A program made the translations under genes and the position numbers. Shown one piece after another: positions 25,701-33,643 of a stretch of 40,611 nucleotides of DNA. The stretch lies in contig CAIQHG010000069.1 of the NCBI GenBank assembly GCA_903871545.1, positions 1 through 40,611 on the forward strand. The letters run 5' to 3'. Within the stretch, counting starts at the first letter, position 1. Each line of letters begins with the position of its first letter. Source of the stretch: an uncultured Burkholderiales bacterium. GTDB taxonomy: Bacteria; Pseudomonadota; Gammaproteobacteria; Burkholderiales; Burkholderiaceae_C. Under the pieces are notes generated by a model. It ran no database searches and had not been told where the DNA came from. It saw nothing but the letters and a program-made list of their open reading frames with translations.

Positions 25701-26017
25701 TTTGTCTAAATCTAACCTTTGTGAATTTCGGGAACGAAAAACCTTCGGTGCTCTTGAACGAACTCTTGTGGAGTTGACTTGGAGCTTTGGACCTTGTGCC
25801 ATGAGTGCGGATTGCACCGAACAAAGATCCGTTACCTTGATTACTTACTTGTTTACTAAAGAAGTCTTCTATTATTACATTTTTATGATGTAAGTAACAA
25901 AAAAGTCCTTTTTTTTTAGGTAATGCGATAATATTACGTAAGAGATACGAGCCGGGCTAAGACAAAATAGAATCGGTAAGCCACAGAAAACCAATTACAA
26001 AGCGAAAAGAGCGAGAT

Positions 26018-26584
26018 TTGGCAAGCGAAAAAGAACTCTCTGACTTCCTGATTGGTGTTGAAAAGCGCGCTTTCAAACGCACATTATTCAATGTCCGCGA
26101 TGAGGATGCTGCTTTGGATATAGTCCAAGACAGTATGATGAAGTTGGCAGAAAATTACGCGGACAAGCCCGTTGAAGAGCTTCCTATGCTTTTTCATAGG
26201 ATTTTGTCCAACTCAACGCTTGATTGGTTTAGAAGAAAGAAAACGCGAAATGCACTTTTCTCCAATTTTGGAGACTTTGAATCAAACTCAAGCGACGAGG
26301 ACTTCAACATTCTTGACAGCTTGGGCTCGGCCGACGAATCAGAGCACTCAAATAGTGCGGAAAACGTCTTTAGAAGTAATGAAATAGTTCACGAAATTGA
26401 GAAAGAAATAGAAAATCTACCTCCACGTCAACGAGAAGCCTTTCTGCTGCGTTATTGGGAGGAGCTAGACGTAGCAGAGACAGCAGCTGCAATGGGCTGC
26501 ACAGAGGGGAGCGTGAAAACGCATTGTTCTCGCGCAATACACTCGCTAATGACCGCATTGAGATCCAAAGGAATTGAGCCATGA
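26018..26584 (+). CDS. ECF-like RNA polymerase sigma factor
   Basis: The 188-residue protein has sigma region 2 at residues 10-75 (ALDIVQDSMMKLAENY, then ILSNSTLDWFRRKKTRNAL), an acidic linker at about 85-115 (SNSSDEDFNILDSLGSADESE), and region 4 (LPPRQREAFLLRYWEELDVAETAAAMGCTEGSVKTH). The opening MASEKELSDFL is typical of a Burkholderiales group of sigma factors annotated only as RNA polymerase sigma factor. The start is TTG, which gives exactly that conserved opening. Its stop overlaps the ATG of the next gene (ATGA), so translation is coupled. No known regulon is visible. Confidence 0.9.
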   Translation: MASEKELSDFLIGVEKRAFKRTLFNVRDEDAALDIVQDSMMKLAENYADKPVEELPMLFHRILSNSTLDWFRRKKTRNALFSNFGDFESNSSDEDFNILDSLGSADESEHSNSAENVFRSNEIVHEIEKEIENLPPRQREAFLLRYWEELDVAETAAAMGCTEGSVKTHCSRAIHSLMTALRSKGIEP

Positions 26585-27123
26585 ACTTAGAAATTAACAA
26601 AATCAAGAATACACAACTATTGATGGACCAATTTGGTAGAAGACTTGCTGCCCGTTTAGATGTCTCCTCGTCTAATCTCTCACATGACATCGGTGAGAGA
26701 CTCAGAGCCGCTCGCCTTCAAGCGCTTAAAGCCCGCAAATCAAACGCCTGGGAAACCAAAACGGCAGTCTCAATTCAGTTGCAAGGCTCCTCAGCAAGTT
26801 TGAGTTTCGATTTTATGCAGGGCAATTTGTGGAATAAGTTTGCTTCTTTTTTGCCACTTGTCGCATTATTGGTTGGCGTATTTGTTTTATTTGACTTTCA
26901 TGACAATAAGATTACGTCTGAGTTGGCCGAAGTTGACTCAAGGTTGCTTTTGGATGACCTTCCCCCAACCGCATATACGGATCCTGGATTTCTCAAGTTT
27001 CTGCAAAACTCTAGTGCCAGTGCCGTGAATAGCTTGACTGATAACCTCGCAAACAGCGCTGATCGGTCCTCAGACACCGAAGAATCTGGCTCTAGTTTGG
27101 GTGAAACCAACTCTACCCGTTAG
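26581..27123 (+). CDS. DUF3619 family single-pass membrane protein
   Basis: The 180-residue protein matches DUF3619 by its N-terminal amphipathic region (MDQFGRRLAARLD...IGERLRAARLQAL), one membrane helix at about residues 85-103 (FLPLVALLVGVFVLFDF), and the following DSRLLLDDLPPTAYTDPGFLKFL. The tail is Ser/Asn-rich. Topology, with a cytoplasmic N-terminal region before a single helix, and the ATGA overlap with the sigma-factor gene resemble sigma/anti-sigma pairs. It has no recognisable anti-sigma motif, so that role is an inference. Confidence 0.8.
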   Translation: MNLEINKIKNTQLLMDQFGRRLAARLDVSSSNLSHDIGERLRAARLQALKARKSNAWETKTAVSIQLQGSSASLSFDFMQGNLWNKFASFLPLVALLVGVFVLFDFHDNKITSELAEVDSRLLLDDLPPTAYTDPGFLKFLQNSSASAVNSLTDNLANSADRSSDTEESGSSLGETNSTR

Positions 27124-27378
27124 ACTGAGCAATTTATTTACGGGGATTTTCAACAAACCCGCTACTCCTGGGCGAACTAAAGCCGTAAAATTTCATTTCG
27201 GTTTTATTCTCAATCACTAATGTTTAAATTAGCCCAATACCATTCATTCAATTTACGGATCCCCGCGTTGCAGGGCCCTGCGGCGAGGCTCGCGGATGAG
27301 TTGGGCACGCAATTTGTCCAAACGGATGAAAAATTATCAGCTTACTCAACAGACTCAACAAGTCCAACAAATATTCGA

Positions 27379-28107
27379 GTGATTAAAAGCTTTCCATATT
27401 TAAACCTAATCGTTTTAAACCTAATTTTTATAACTGTTCAGCTCTTGCCTTTAACCGTCCAGGCGCAGATCCAAAGTGCCGATCAGCAAACCGCCTCCCC
27501 TTCAGAGCAGAGCAGTGCAACTTCAAATCCCACCTCTGCTCTTAGAGGGGATTTAAATACGCCAGCGCCGCAGATCAAATTAGAAGGGCGTCCAGCGTGG
27601 CATGATTTAGAGCCCAATCAAAAAATCGCATTGGCTCCCCTGCAAAAAATGTGGCCCAAGATAAGTGATTTTCAAAGACAAAAATGGCTCGTGATTTCAA
27701 AAAACTATACGAGCCTCTCCAGCGAGGAGCAAGCTCGTATCCAAGGAAGAATGAAGGAGTGGGTTTCTTTGTCAATCGAAGAAAGGGCAGTTGCAAGACT
27801 TAATTTTGCCGAAGTTAATAAACTAAGCGAAGACCAAAAAAGAGTTAAATGGGAGGCTTATCAAGCTTTGGAGCCCGATGCCAAGCAAAAGTTTCTAAGT
27901 CAAACCCAACCTCTCCCCAAAGGAGCGGCTATCGCCTTAAAACCAACCAACAAAGCCCTATTAACAGTTACGCCTAGTACTTCCGATAAAAGCACCGATG
28001 CCAAAATACCTAGAATCGATACTTCGCAAATTTCCTTGAACACATTACTTAGAACACCCGCAAAAAGCGTCCAACCGGCTAAAGTCGGTACCCCAGGCGC
28101 AAAATAA
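27379..28107 (+). CDS. DUF3106 family exported protein
   Basis: The exported part contains the DUF3106 region at roughly residues 75-180 of this model, with WHDLEPNQKIALAPLQKMWP, then three imperfect W/R-rich repeats (RQKWLVISKNYTSLSSEEQ, RMKEWVSLSIEER, RVKWEAYQALEPDAKQKFL). Such repeats suggest a helical periplasmic domain. The GTG at 27379 is preferred because it gives a proper signal peptide (VIKSFPYLNLIVLNLI ... VQAQ). The longest frame starts at ATG 27220 and adds 53 unrelated residues before it. Neither start has a clear ribosome binding site. The stop overlaps the RDD gene start (TAATG). Confidence 0.78.
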   Translation: MIKSFPYLNLIVLNLIFITVQLLPLTVQAQIQSADQQTASPSEQSSATSNPTSALRGDLNTPAPQIKLEGRPAWHDLEPNQKIALAPLQKMWPKISDFQRQKWLVISKNYTSLSSEEQARIQGRMKEWVSLSIEERAVARLNFAEVNKLSEDQKRVKWEAYQALEPDAKQKFLSQTQPLPKGAAIALKPTNKALLTVTPSTSDKSTDAKIPRIDTSQISLNTLLRTPAKSVQPAKVGTPGAK

Positions 28108-28646
28108 TGTTACTTCACAATCCGCCTTTCTCCCCCAAGTCTGAGCAAGAACCGCAAGTTTTGCCCAATCTGTTGCCTAGTCTTAAAAGGCGCATGGCAT
28201 GTTGGATTTATGAAGGGGTATTGCTTTTCGGGGTTGTTTTCATATCGGGCTATTTATTCAGCACGCTCAGCCAAACGCGCAACGCACTAGACAACAGGCA
28301 CGCCTTACAAGCATTCATCTTCATCGTGTTCGGTACCTATTTCACCTGGCTTTGGAGAAAAGGTCAGACACTTGCCATGAAGACTTGGAAACTTCGAATT
28401 ACGAATTTAGAGGGCGAAGGAATTTCAACAAAACAAGCCCTCACCCGCTACGTCCTTAGCTGGCTTTGGTTTGTGCCGCCTCTTGCGTTTTGCAATTTCA
28501 TGGACATACACGGCCTAAGCTCCTTTATGATTGTTTGCGTGTGGGTTTTAGTATGGTCGCTTAGCTCCAAGTACGGCAAAACCAAGCAGTTTTGGCACGA
28601 CGTTTGGTCTCAGACTCAGATCATTCAGGTCGACCAATACGACTGA
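28107..28646 (+). CDS. RDD family membrane protein
   Basis: The 179-residue protein begins with a short hydrophilic segment, then LPSLKRRMACWIYEGVLLFGVVFISGYLF (first helix, with the RR near the membrane), a second helix around residue 70, GQTLAMKTWKLRI (the conserved family segment), and further helices to the C-terminus. RDD proteins are small membrane proteins of mostly unknown role; some have been linked to transport. Its ATG overlaps the stop of the DUF3106 gene, so it belongs to the sigma factor/DUF3619/DUF3106 unit. Confidence 0.88.
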   Translation: MLLHNPPFSPKSEQEPQVLPNLLPSLKRRMACWIYEGVLLFGVVFISGYLFSTLSQTRNALDNRHALQAFIFIVFGTYFTWLWRKGQTLAMKTWKLRITNLEGEGISTKQALTRYVLSWLWFVPPLAFCNFMDIHGLSSFMIVCVWVLVWSLSSKYGKTKQFWHDVWSQTQIIQVDQYD

Positions 28647-28845
28647 TATCTTTGCAAATGATGGGATCATATTGATCGCGACAAATTTGCTTTCATACGG
28701 CTAAATGGCTAATTTAATAAACCGCAAACAAACGGATTGCCCATTTTTTAATCATATGGTCCCAAAAAAACCGTATTTTCAAAGTTAAGTAATCAACTTG
28801 AAACGCAGGCCATTCATAATGAGTGACTCAACTTAACATCATTTT

Positions 28846-29451
28846 ATGAAAACCCCTAACCCTGCTTTTTCCTTGTGCGTATATTGTGGCTCACGTCTGG
28901 GAGATGATCCAGGGTTTGCAGCAACAGCAAAAGAAGTTGGCCATTGGTTAGCCAACGAAGGGGCTCAATTGGTATACGGGGGAGGCAACAACGGTTTGAT
29001 GGGCGTGATCGCTCAATCTGCTCAAGAAAAAGGGGGTCGTGTGGTAGGCGTCATTCCTGAGTCCATGGTGGTGCGGGAATGGGCTCGCAAGGAGTGTGAT
29101 GAGCTCATCGTTGTGCAGTCCATGCACGACAGAAAAAGGGTAATGGCAGAGCGAGCAGATGCCTTTTTGGTGCTGCCGGGGGGGATTGGCACTTTTGAGG
29201 AATTCTTTGAGACCTGGACATGGAAGCAACTTGGGTATCACAACAAACCCATCGGGCTTTTAAACCAAAACGGTTATTACGATGATTTGGTTTCTTTCGT
29301 CAAATCAACCCTTAATAAAAAGTTTATGGTCGACCATCAACTTGGATTAATTGAGATAAATGCTGACACCAAGCCTCTTTTGCATGAGCTGAAGCGTCAA
29401 ACGTTGAAAAATTTAAGCGAGAATTTAGGTACTCATTTAGAAAATATTTAA
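28846..29451 (+). CDS. LOG family protein (TIGR00730), nucleoside 5'-monophosphate phosphoribohydrolase
   Basis: The 201-residue Rossmann-fold protein opens with the family pattern FSLCVYCGSRLGDDP. It carries GGGNNGLMGVIA and the catalytic/nucleotide motif PGGIGTFEEFFETWTWKQLG. LOG enzymes release a nucleobase from nucleoside 5'-monophosphates; in plants and some bacteria this activates cytokinins, but in free-living bacteria the natural substrate is often unclear. Length is typical. The upstream 199-bp spacer (28647-28845) has no feature I can name, and no ribosome binding site precedes the ATG. Confidence 0.9.
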   Translation: MKTPNPAFSLCVYCGSRLGDDPGFAATAKEVGHWLANEGAQLVYGGGNNGLMGVIAQSAQEKGGRVVGVIPESMVVREWARKECDELIVVQSMHDRKRVMAERADAFLVLPGGIGTFEEFFETWTWKQLGYHNKPIGLLNQNGYYDDLVSFVKSTLNKKFMVDHQLGLIEINADTKPLLHELKRQTLKNLSENLGTHLENI

Positions 29452-29469
29452 ACCTGTCATGGACCTTAT

Positions 29470-29564
29470 CAAGCCCAAGTTGCTGAAGCCCAAAATACTC
29501 AAATCTAAGTTGACCAAATTAAAGTTGATCAAATCCAATCTGATCCAACCTGATCCAACTCAAT
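29470..29564. repeat. Degenerate ~15-bp tandem repeats, then 10-bp repeats
   Basis: Three 15-bp units in exact phase are CAAATCTAAGTTGAC (29500-29514), CAAATTAAAGTTGAT and CAAATCCAATCTGAT (to 29544). They are preceded by more divergent copies from 29470 and followed by CCAACCTGAT and CCAACTCAAT. The array fills the spacer between the LOG gene and the permease. Confidence 0.75.
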
Positions 29565-29624
29565 TTTACCTAACCCTAACGGTCTAAACCCTCTAGTTCA
29601 AACCCAAATAGAACACACCTAATA

Positions 29625-30359
29625 ATGGACTCACTCTTCATTGCATACCTGATCGTATGCTCAGTTGGACTGCTCGCGGGAGTTCTAGGGGGAATTATTG
29701 GTTTTGGCACCACCATCATCTTGATGCCTTTATTGGTTCATTTTTTTGGACCCCTACACGCCGTACCCATCGTCGCTTTGGTGGCGATTGTTGCCAACGT
29801 CTCAAGAGTTGTGATGTGGTTCAAGGAGATTAACTGGAGGGTCTGCGCTGTTTACAATCTTTGCGCAGTGCCGAGCGTTATTTTGGGTGCCAATACGTTG
29901 GTGTTGCTCCCACCTCGCTTGATAGATCTCGTGCTGGGTGGTTTTTTATTATTAATGATCCCAACAAGACGCTGGCTTAGAAAGATAGAGTTTAAATTGA
30001 AGTTGTGGCACATGGCCATTGTTGGAGCGGTCATTGGTTACTTGACTGGCGTGGTTGCATCGACTGGGGCGATCAATACGCCTTTTTTCTTGGCTTATGG
30101 GCTACTTAAAGGCGCCTTTATTGGGACCGAGGCTGCAAGCTCCCTTATCATGTTCATTGCTAAGGGAATCACCTTTCAGCAACTGGGGGTCATCAACGGA
30201 GAGATCTTGGGACAGGGTCTTTTGATAGGTGCATTTGTGTTGGTAGGGTCAGGGTTTTCAAAACGCTTTGTGCTTAAGTTGCCTGAGAAAATATTCCTGC
30301 ATTTGATGGAGGCAGTGATGTTGATTTCATCCTTATCTATACTTGCTATGGCCTGGTAA
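29625..30359 (+). CDS. TauE/SafE (TSUP) family membrane permease
   Basis: The 244-residue protein has about eight membrane helices in two related halves. The first repeat begins VGLLAGVLGGIIGFGTTIILMPLLV and the second AVIGYLTGVVASTGAINTPFFLAYGL, both with the Gly-rich pattern of the family. TSUP proteins move sulfite, sulfoacetate, sulfonates or other small organic anions. No sulfur gene is nearby, so the substrate is open. The gene converges on thiD with 109 bp between. Confidence 0.9.
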   Translation: MDSLFIAYLIVCSVGLLAGVLGGIIGFGTTIILMPLLVHFFGPLHAVPIVALVAIVANVSRVVMWFKEINWRVCAVYNLCAVPSVILGANTLVLLPPRLIDLVLGGFLLLMIPTRRWLRKIEFKLKLWHMAIVGAVIGYLTGVVASTGAINTPFFLAYGLLKGAFIGTEAASSLIMFIAKGITFQQLGVINGEILGQGLLIGAFVLVGSGFSKRFVLKLPEKIFLHLMEAVMLISSLSILAMAW

Positions 30360-30468
30360 TCCAGAACTACACCTCCAAAGCTATATTTCTAAGCTATTTT
30401 TTTAAGCTAAGTGTCTACGCTATTACTAAGAGGCATTCCTCTACAGTTGCTCTTAATCTCAAGCGGTT

Positions 30469-31491
30469 CTAATCATCAACTGCCCTAAAGTCAGCCGGTA
30501 TTGGATTAAAACCATGATTGAGAGGGCCAGACCTAAAACTAAGACCGATCGGATGGATTGTGTTTAGTGGTGTAAGTGCGTTGGATGTTTTAAAACTTGA
30601 ACCGAGGGACACAAGCCCACCACCCACCCTAATCCCAGATCCGCTTTTGATCGCTTTGATTAAAAACTCTCTCCCTTTACTCACCGCCTCTTCTAAACTC
30701 AGCCCCTTGGCTAAATAAGAGGCAATTGCACTAGATAATGTGCACCCCGTGCCGTGTAGGTTCTTACTCTCTAAGCGGGGTGACTCGAAAATAACGGATG
30801 CAGCGTTTTTTTGAATCAACACGTCGGTTACTACAGCGCTTGGATATCCTTTTGCATCCAAACGGTGACCTCCCTTAACGAGGACGGCTTGAAGACCTTT
30901 GGAGATGAGCGCCCGCCCCGCCTCCTCCATGTCCTCAAGGCTTCTTATCGCTATTTTCGTCAAAAACTCTGCCTCCAAAAGATTGGGCGTAAAAAGGGAC
31001 GAGAGATTAGCAATGGCCAAAACCCTAGTGATAAGGTCTTGGCCCCCAGATTCTTTAACAATTTGAGCAGCCCCTTCATCAGGGGACGTAGGCGATGCAG
31101 ATTGTGCGACCAAGAGTGAGGCTCCACTAGAAGACATCATCACCGGATCAAAGACAACGTGTTGCATGCGGTAACGCTTTAGCGCCGCCTCAATGATCTC
31201 CAAATTCTCAAGACTTGCGAACATGCCTATTTTGACTGCGTCAGCTCCAATGTCCTCACAAACGGAAGCTATTTGTTGCCCTAAGAATCCAGCGCTCACG
31301 GGATAGACTGCCTGAACGCCCGTGGTATTTTGAGCCGTCAATGCAGTAATTGCGGTGGTCGCATAACATCCAAGAGCCGCAATGGTCTTTATATCTGCTT
31401 GTATTCCTGCACCGCCCCCGCTATCTGAGCCGGCTATGGTTAACACGGTGCGGTAGCGCAGGCTTTGCTTTTGAGTAGAATTTTGGGTCAA
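30469..31491 (-). CDS. thiD: Hydroxymethylpyrimidine / phosphomethylpyrimidine kinase ThiD
   Basis: ThiD phosphorylates hydroxymethylpyrimidine to the diphosphate used by ThiE. The ribokinase-fold signature TIAGSDSGGGAGIQADIKT is at residues 18-36, with VFDPVMMSSSG near 113, PNLLEAE at 169 and the ATP/anion motif HGTGCTLSSAIASYL near the C-terminus. At 340 residues it is longer than the usual ~270. The extra length comes from a hydrophilic insertion at about residues 130-152, after the LL of the conserved SGASLL, and from a C-terminal tail of about 40 residues. It is divergent from the thiOSGE unit across a 477-bp spacer. Confidence 0.94.
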   Translation of the reverse strand: MTQNSTQKQSLRYRTVLTIAGSDSGGGAGIQADIKTIAALGCYATTAITALTAQNTTGVQAVYPVSAGFLGQQIASVCEDIGADAVKIGMFASLENLEIIEAALKRYRMQHVVFDPVMMSSSGASLLVAQSASPTSPDEGAAQIVKESGGQDLITRVLAIANLSSLFTPNLLEAEFLTKIAIRSLEDMEEAGRALISKGLQAVLVKGGHRLDAKGYPSAVVTDVLIQKNAASVIFESPRLESKNLHGTGCTLSSAIASYLAKGLSLEEAVSKGREFLIKAIKSGSGIRVGGGLVSLGSSFKTSNALTPLNTIHPIGLSFRSGPLNHGFNPIPADFRAVDD

Positions 31492-31730
31492 GGAACTAAA
31501 AATTTATGGGGTTGATAAAAGTACGGTATTTAGGAAAAATAACCTGTGAGGGTCAGCAAATCTAATTGTGTATTCACTTTGGATCCGCTTTATGTACACT
31601 TCATATACGTTTTATATACACTTTGGAAATAATTAAAATTTTGCTTAAAAAGATTAATTCAATCATGCTATTTTAGTTAGTAAAACGAGCGGTGTAATAA
31701 ATACTTATATCTCTCAGGTAATGCACTTTT

Positions 31731-31814
31731 GGTTAGACTTATGTGGTTAAGCTTATGTAGTTAGGCTTACGTGTTTAGGCTTATGTGATTTGACCTCTTT
31801 GGTTTAGGCTTTTA
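31731..31814. repeat. Six 14-bp iteron-like direct repeats, consensus GGTTAGGCTTATGT
   Basis: The units are GGTTAGACTTATGT, GGTTAAGCTTATGT, AGTTAGGCTTACGT, GTTTAGGCTTATGT, then the more divergent GATTTGACCTCTTT and GGTTTAGGCTTTTA, all in exact 14-bp phase. The last two overlap the candidate thiO promoter. The array could be a set of operator half-sites or simply slippage-generated DNA. Confidence 0.85.
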
Positions 31815-31818
31815 CACT
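31790..31818 (+). promoter_or_regulatory. Candidate promoter of thiOSGE
   Basis: TTGACC (31790-31795) and TACACT (31813-31818) are spaced by 17 bp, a good sigma-70 match. The promoter sits on the last, most diverged units of the 14-bp array. It would give a leader of about 145 nt before thiO. Confidence 0.4.
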
Positions 31819-31968
31819 GCGGTCAAGTCAATTTTGGTATAACAGCAGCATTATCATTCCCCAAAAATGAATGTTCCTCATTTAAGCATCTCCAAACTCT
31901 CCCTCTCATCACCATCGTTACTGACTTGGTAACATCTACCCTATTCAAATAATCCCCTCAAACGTTAA

Positions 31969-33072
31969 ATGCCCAAACTCGAGCCTAAAAATAAGCCTAA
32001 AACCACGATTCTTGGCGCAGGGCTTTTGGGGCGACTGATGGCGCACGCTCTTTGTCAGCAAGGCCACCAGGTTGAAATCTATGAGCGGGGCGGCCCTAAC
32101 GCTGAGGGTTCAGCTGCTCAAGTAGCAGCCGCCATGTTAGCCCCGCTCGCAGAGTCTGCCATCACTGAGCCACCTGTCGTCAAAATGGGGCATTACAGCT
32201 TAAAGAGGTGGAAGGACATCATTCAAACACTTGAGGAGCCTGTTTTCTTTCAACAAGACGGCACCTTAATCATTTGGCACCGCCAAGACAGTCATGAAGC
32301 CAAACGTTTTTCTCAAACTCTGGCTCGCAATCAACTCCAGATGGACTTTCTTGAAGCTCCAAAGGAGTTGGGCCGAGACGAGCTGAGCCGCTTAGAGCCT
32401 AGTTTAAGTCATCAGTTTCAACATGGCATTTACTTACCCCTAGAGGGGCAGTTGGATAACCGTCAATTGATGACTTCGCTGCTTGCAAGCCTCACAAGCC
32501 TAGGTGCAACCTTTCACTGGAACACCCCCAAAGATTTAAGCGACTTTGAGGCTCAATACACCCACCCAGAGAAAGGTTGGTTGATAGACTGTAGGGGTCT
32601 GGGATCTAGGTCTAATTGGGAGGACCTTAGAGGGGTAAGGGGCGAGGTTATCAGGCTATTTGCCCCCGAAGTTACTTTGTTGCGCCCTCTTCGACTCATT
32701 CACCCTCGTTACCCGCTCTACATTGCGCCCAAGGAGGAGCATATCTTTGTAGTTGGTGCAACCGAGATTGAGAGCGAGGATATTTCAAACGCAAGCGTTC
32801 GCTCAACCCTTGAGTTGCTCAGCGCTGCATACACCGTACACAGTGGCTTTGCAGAAGCTAGAATTTTAGAGATCTCCACCCAAGCCCGTCCAACACTTAA
32901 AGATAACTTACCAGCGATCAGGCAACTTGGGCCCCGAACTCTTCAAATGAACGGCCTTTACCGTCACGGCTTTTTAATCTCACCCGCAGTGGTGGACTGT
33001 GCTTTAGAGTTTTTAAATAGCGGCGCACTCTCTCTTGCACATAGTTTAGGATTAAGCGTCCAAACACTTTAA
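31969..33072 (+). CDS. thiO: Glycine oxidase ThiO (FAD-dependent)
   Basis: ThiO oxidises glycine to dehydroglycine for the thiazole ring in aerobic bacteria. The 367-residue protein has the FAD motif ILGAGLLGRLMAHALCQQGH at residues 14-33 with the ribose-binding Glu in VEIYERG, then AAAMLAPLAE, and ends with the C-terminal FAD segment LYRHGFLISP. Gene order thiO-thiS-thiG-thiE supports the call over other D-amino-acid oxidases of this family. The leader just before the ATG is pyrimidine-rich without a ribosome binding site. thiS follows after 3 bp. Confidence 0.93.
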   Translation: MPKLEPKNKPKTTILGAGLLGRLMAHALCQQGHQVEIYERGGPNAEGSAAQVAAAMLAPLAESAITEPPVVKMGHYSLKRWKDIIQTLEEPVFFQQDGTLIIWHRQDSHEAKRFSQTLARNQLQMDFLEAPKELGRDELSRLEPSLSHQFQHGIYLPLEGQLDNRQLMTSLLASLTSLGATFHWNTPKDLSDFEAQYTHPEKGWLIDCRGLGSRSNWEDLRGVRGEVIRLFAPEVTLLRPLRLIHPRYPLYIAPKEEHIFVVGATEIESEDISNASVRSTLELLSAAYTVHSGFAEARILEISTQARPTLKDNLPAIRQLGPRTLQMNGLYRHGFLISPAVVDCALEFLNSGALSLAHSLGLSVQTL

Positions 33073-33075
33073 GCT

Positions 33076-33309
33076 ATGAAACCTTCTCCTCCCCCAAGCC
33101 CAGCTCAACAAATTCGTATTTACATCAATAACGAACTACATAGCGTATCCCTTGGAACCACCCTGGCCGACTCTATTAAGCTAAGTAATTTGACCCCTCC
33201 CTTTGCTGCTGCTGTGAACATGGAGTTCGTCCCTAAGGGGACGTACGAGGCAAGGGTGCTCTTGGAAAACGACCGAATCGAGTTGATATCTCCAATTACG
33301 GGTGGGTGA
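33076..33309 (+). CDS. thiS: Sulfur carrier protein ThiS
   Basis: ThiS carries sulfur as a C-terminal thiocarboxylate for thiazole formation. The 77-residue beta-grasp protein has the family start IRIYINNELHSV after a Pro-rich 11-residue extension, VNMEFVPKGTYE in the middle, and the essential Gly-Gly C-terminus in ISPITGG. It starts 3 bp after the thiO stop codon. Confidence 0.93.
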   Translation: MKPSPPPSPAQQIRIYINNELHSVSLGTTLADSIKLSNLTPPFAAAVNMEFVPKGTYEARVLLENDRIELISPITGG

Positions 33310-33454
33310 TCAAACCGTCTTAGTTATCAATTGGGCGGCTAATGATCCATACTCACTATCCCTTCAATCGCCAATAAAATCATCTTTGGGCGATAATTAA
33401 AGTAATGATCGTGTTCCCCTGCGATGGTAGCCGTCCTCGTGTGACCGTTATCTC

Positions 33455-33501
33455 CCAACCAACCAACCAATCAATCTAACCAAGCCAACCAAGCCAACCA
33501 T
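33455..33501. repeat. Tandem AACC / AAGCC repeats
   Basis: CCAACC units appear as AACCAACCAACCAATCAATC, then TAACC and two copies of AAGCCAACC. The strand is almost free of G and lies in the pyrimidine/adenine-rich leader before thiG. Confidence 0.75.
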
Positions 33502-33576
33502 CCCCACTGTCCCTACGACCCCTAACATGACCGAGTCCAACCCGTCCCCTTACCCACTGAGTGCACCCCCAAACCT

Positions 33577-33599
33577 CTCCCCCTCACCTTTAGGGGGAG
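33577..33599. repeat. G/C palindrome CTCCCCC...GGGGGAG
   Basis: CTCCCCC (33577-33583) and GGGGGAG (33593-33599) are perfect 7-bp arms around a 9-nt loop. The shape and sequence resemble dispersed palindromic repeats that often create spurious residues such as LSPSPLGGG at the start of neighbouring frames. Confidence 0.65.
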
Positions 33600-33643
33600 G
33601 CGCGAGCACGCAGATCAGTGCAGATACAAAGCACACGGACGGG

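Larger units (their letters stand above)
31492..31968. other. 477-bp divergent spacer between thiD and thiO
   Basis: No gene is visible. The thiD-proximal part is very A/T-rich with TATATACACT-like repeats at 31591-31624. The middle holds a 14-bp tandem array (31731-31814) overlapping a candidate thiO promoter. The thiO-proximal 140 bp are pyrimidine-rich. I searched by eye for a thiamine pyrophosphate riboswitch (CUGAGA and ACCUGAU elements) and found none. Confidence 0.6.
33310..33643. other. 334-bp spacer before thiG with tandem repeats and a palindrome
   Basis: If thiG starts at 33644, this stretch is a non-coding gap inside the thi unit. It contains AACC/AAGCC repeats (33455-33501) and a G/C-rich hairpin (33577-33599). 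A reading frame continuous with thiG runs through its last 117 bp (from ATG 33527), but the residues look like translated repeat. Confidence 0.55.

Noticed and set aside
25818..26017. Attenuator or branched-chain leader peptide before the ilv genes
   Set aside because: No short frame rich in Ile, Val or Leu and no G/C-rich terminator stem was found on the minus strand; only weak A/T stems are present.
26370..26690. Minus-strand frame across the sigma factor and DUF3619 junction
   Set aside because: It is antisense to two recognised genes with coupled translation and has no independent support.
31711..31726. CTCTCAGGTAATGCAC, resembling part of a glycine riboswitch
   Set aside because: The other half of the aptamer (GAGAG...CCGAAGG) is absent upstream and there is no second aptamer or expression platform. 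The match is by chance.
31494..31968. Thiamine pyrophosphate riboswitch before thiO
   Set aside because: The conserved CUGAGA and ACCUGAU...GCCAGCG-type segments could not be found on either strand.
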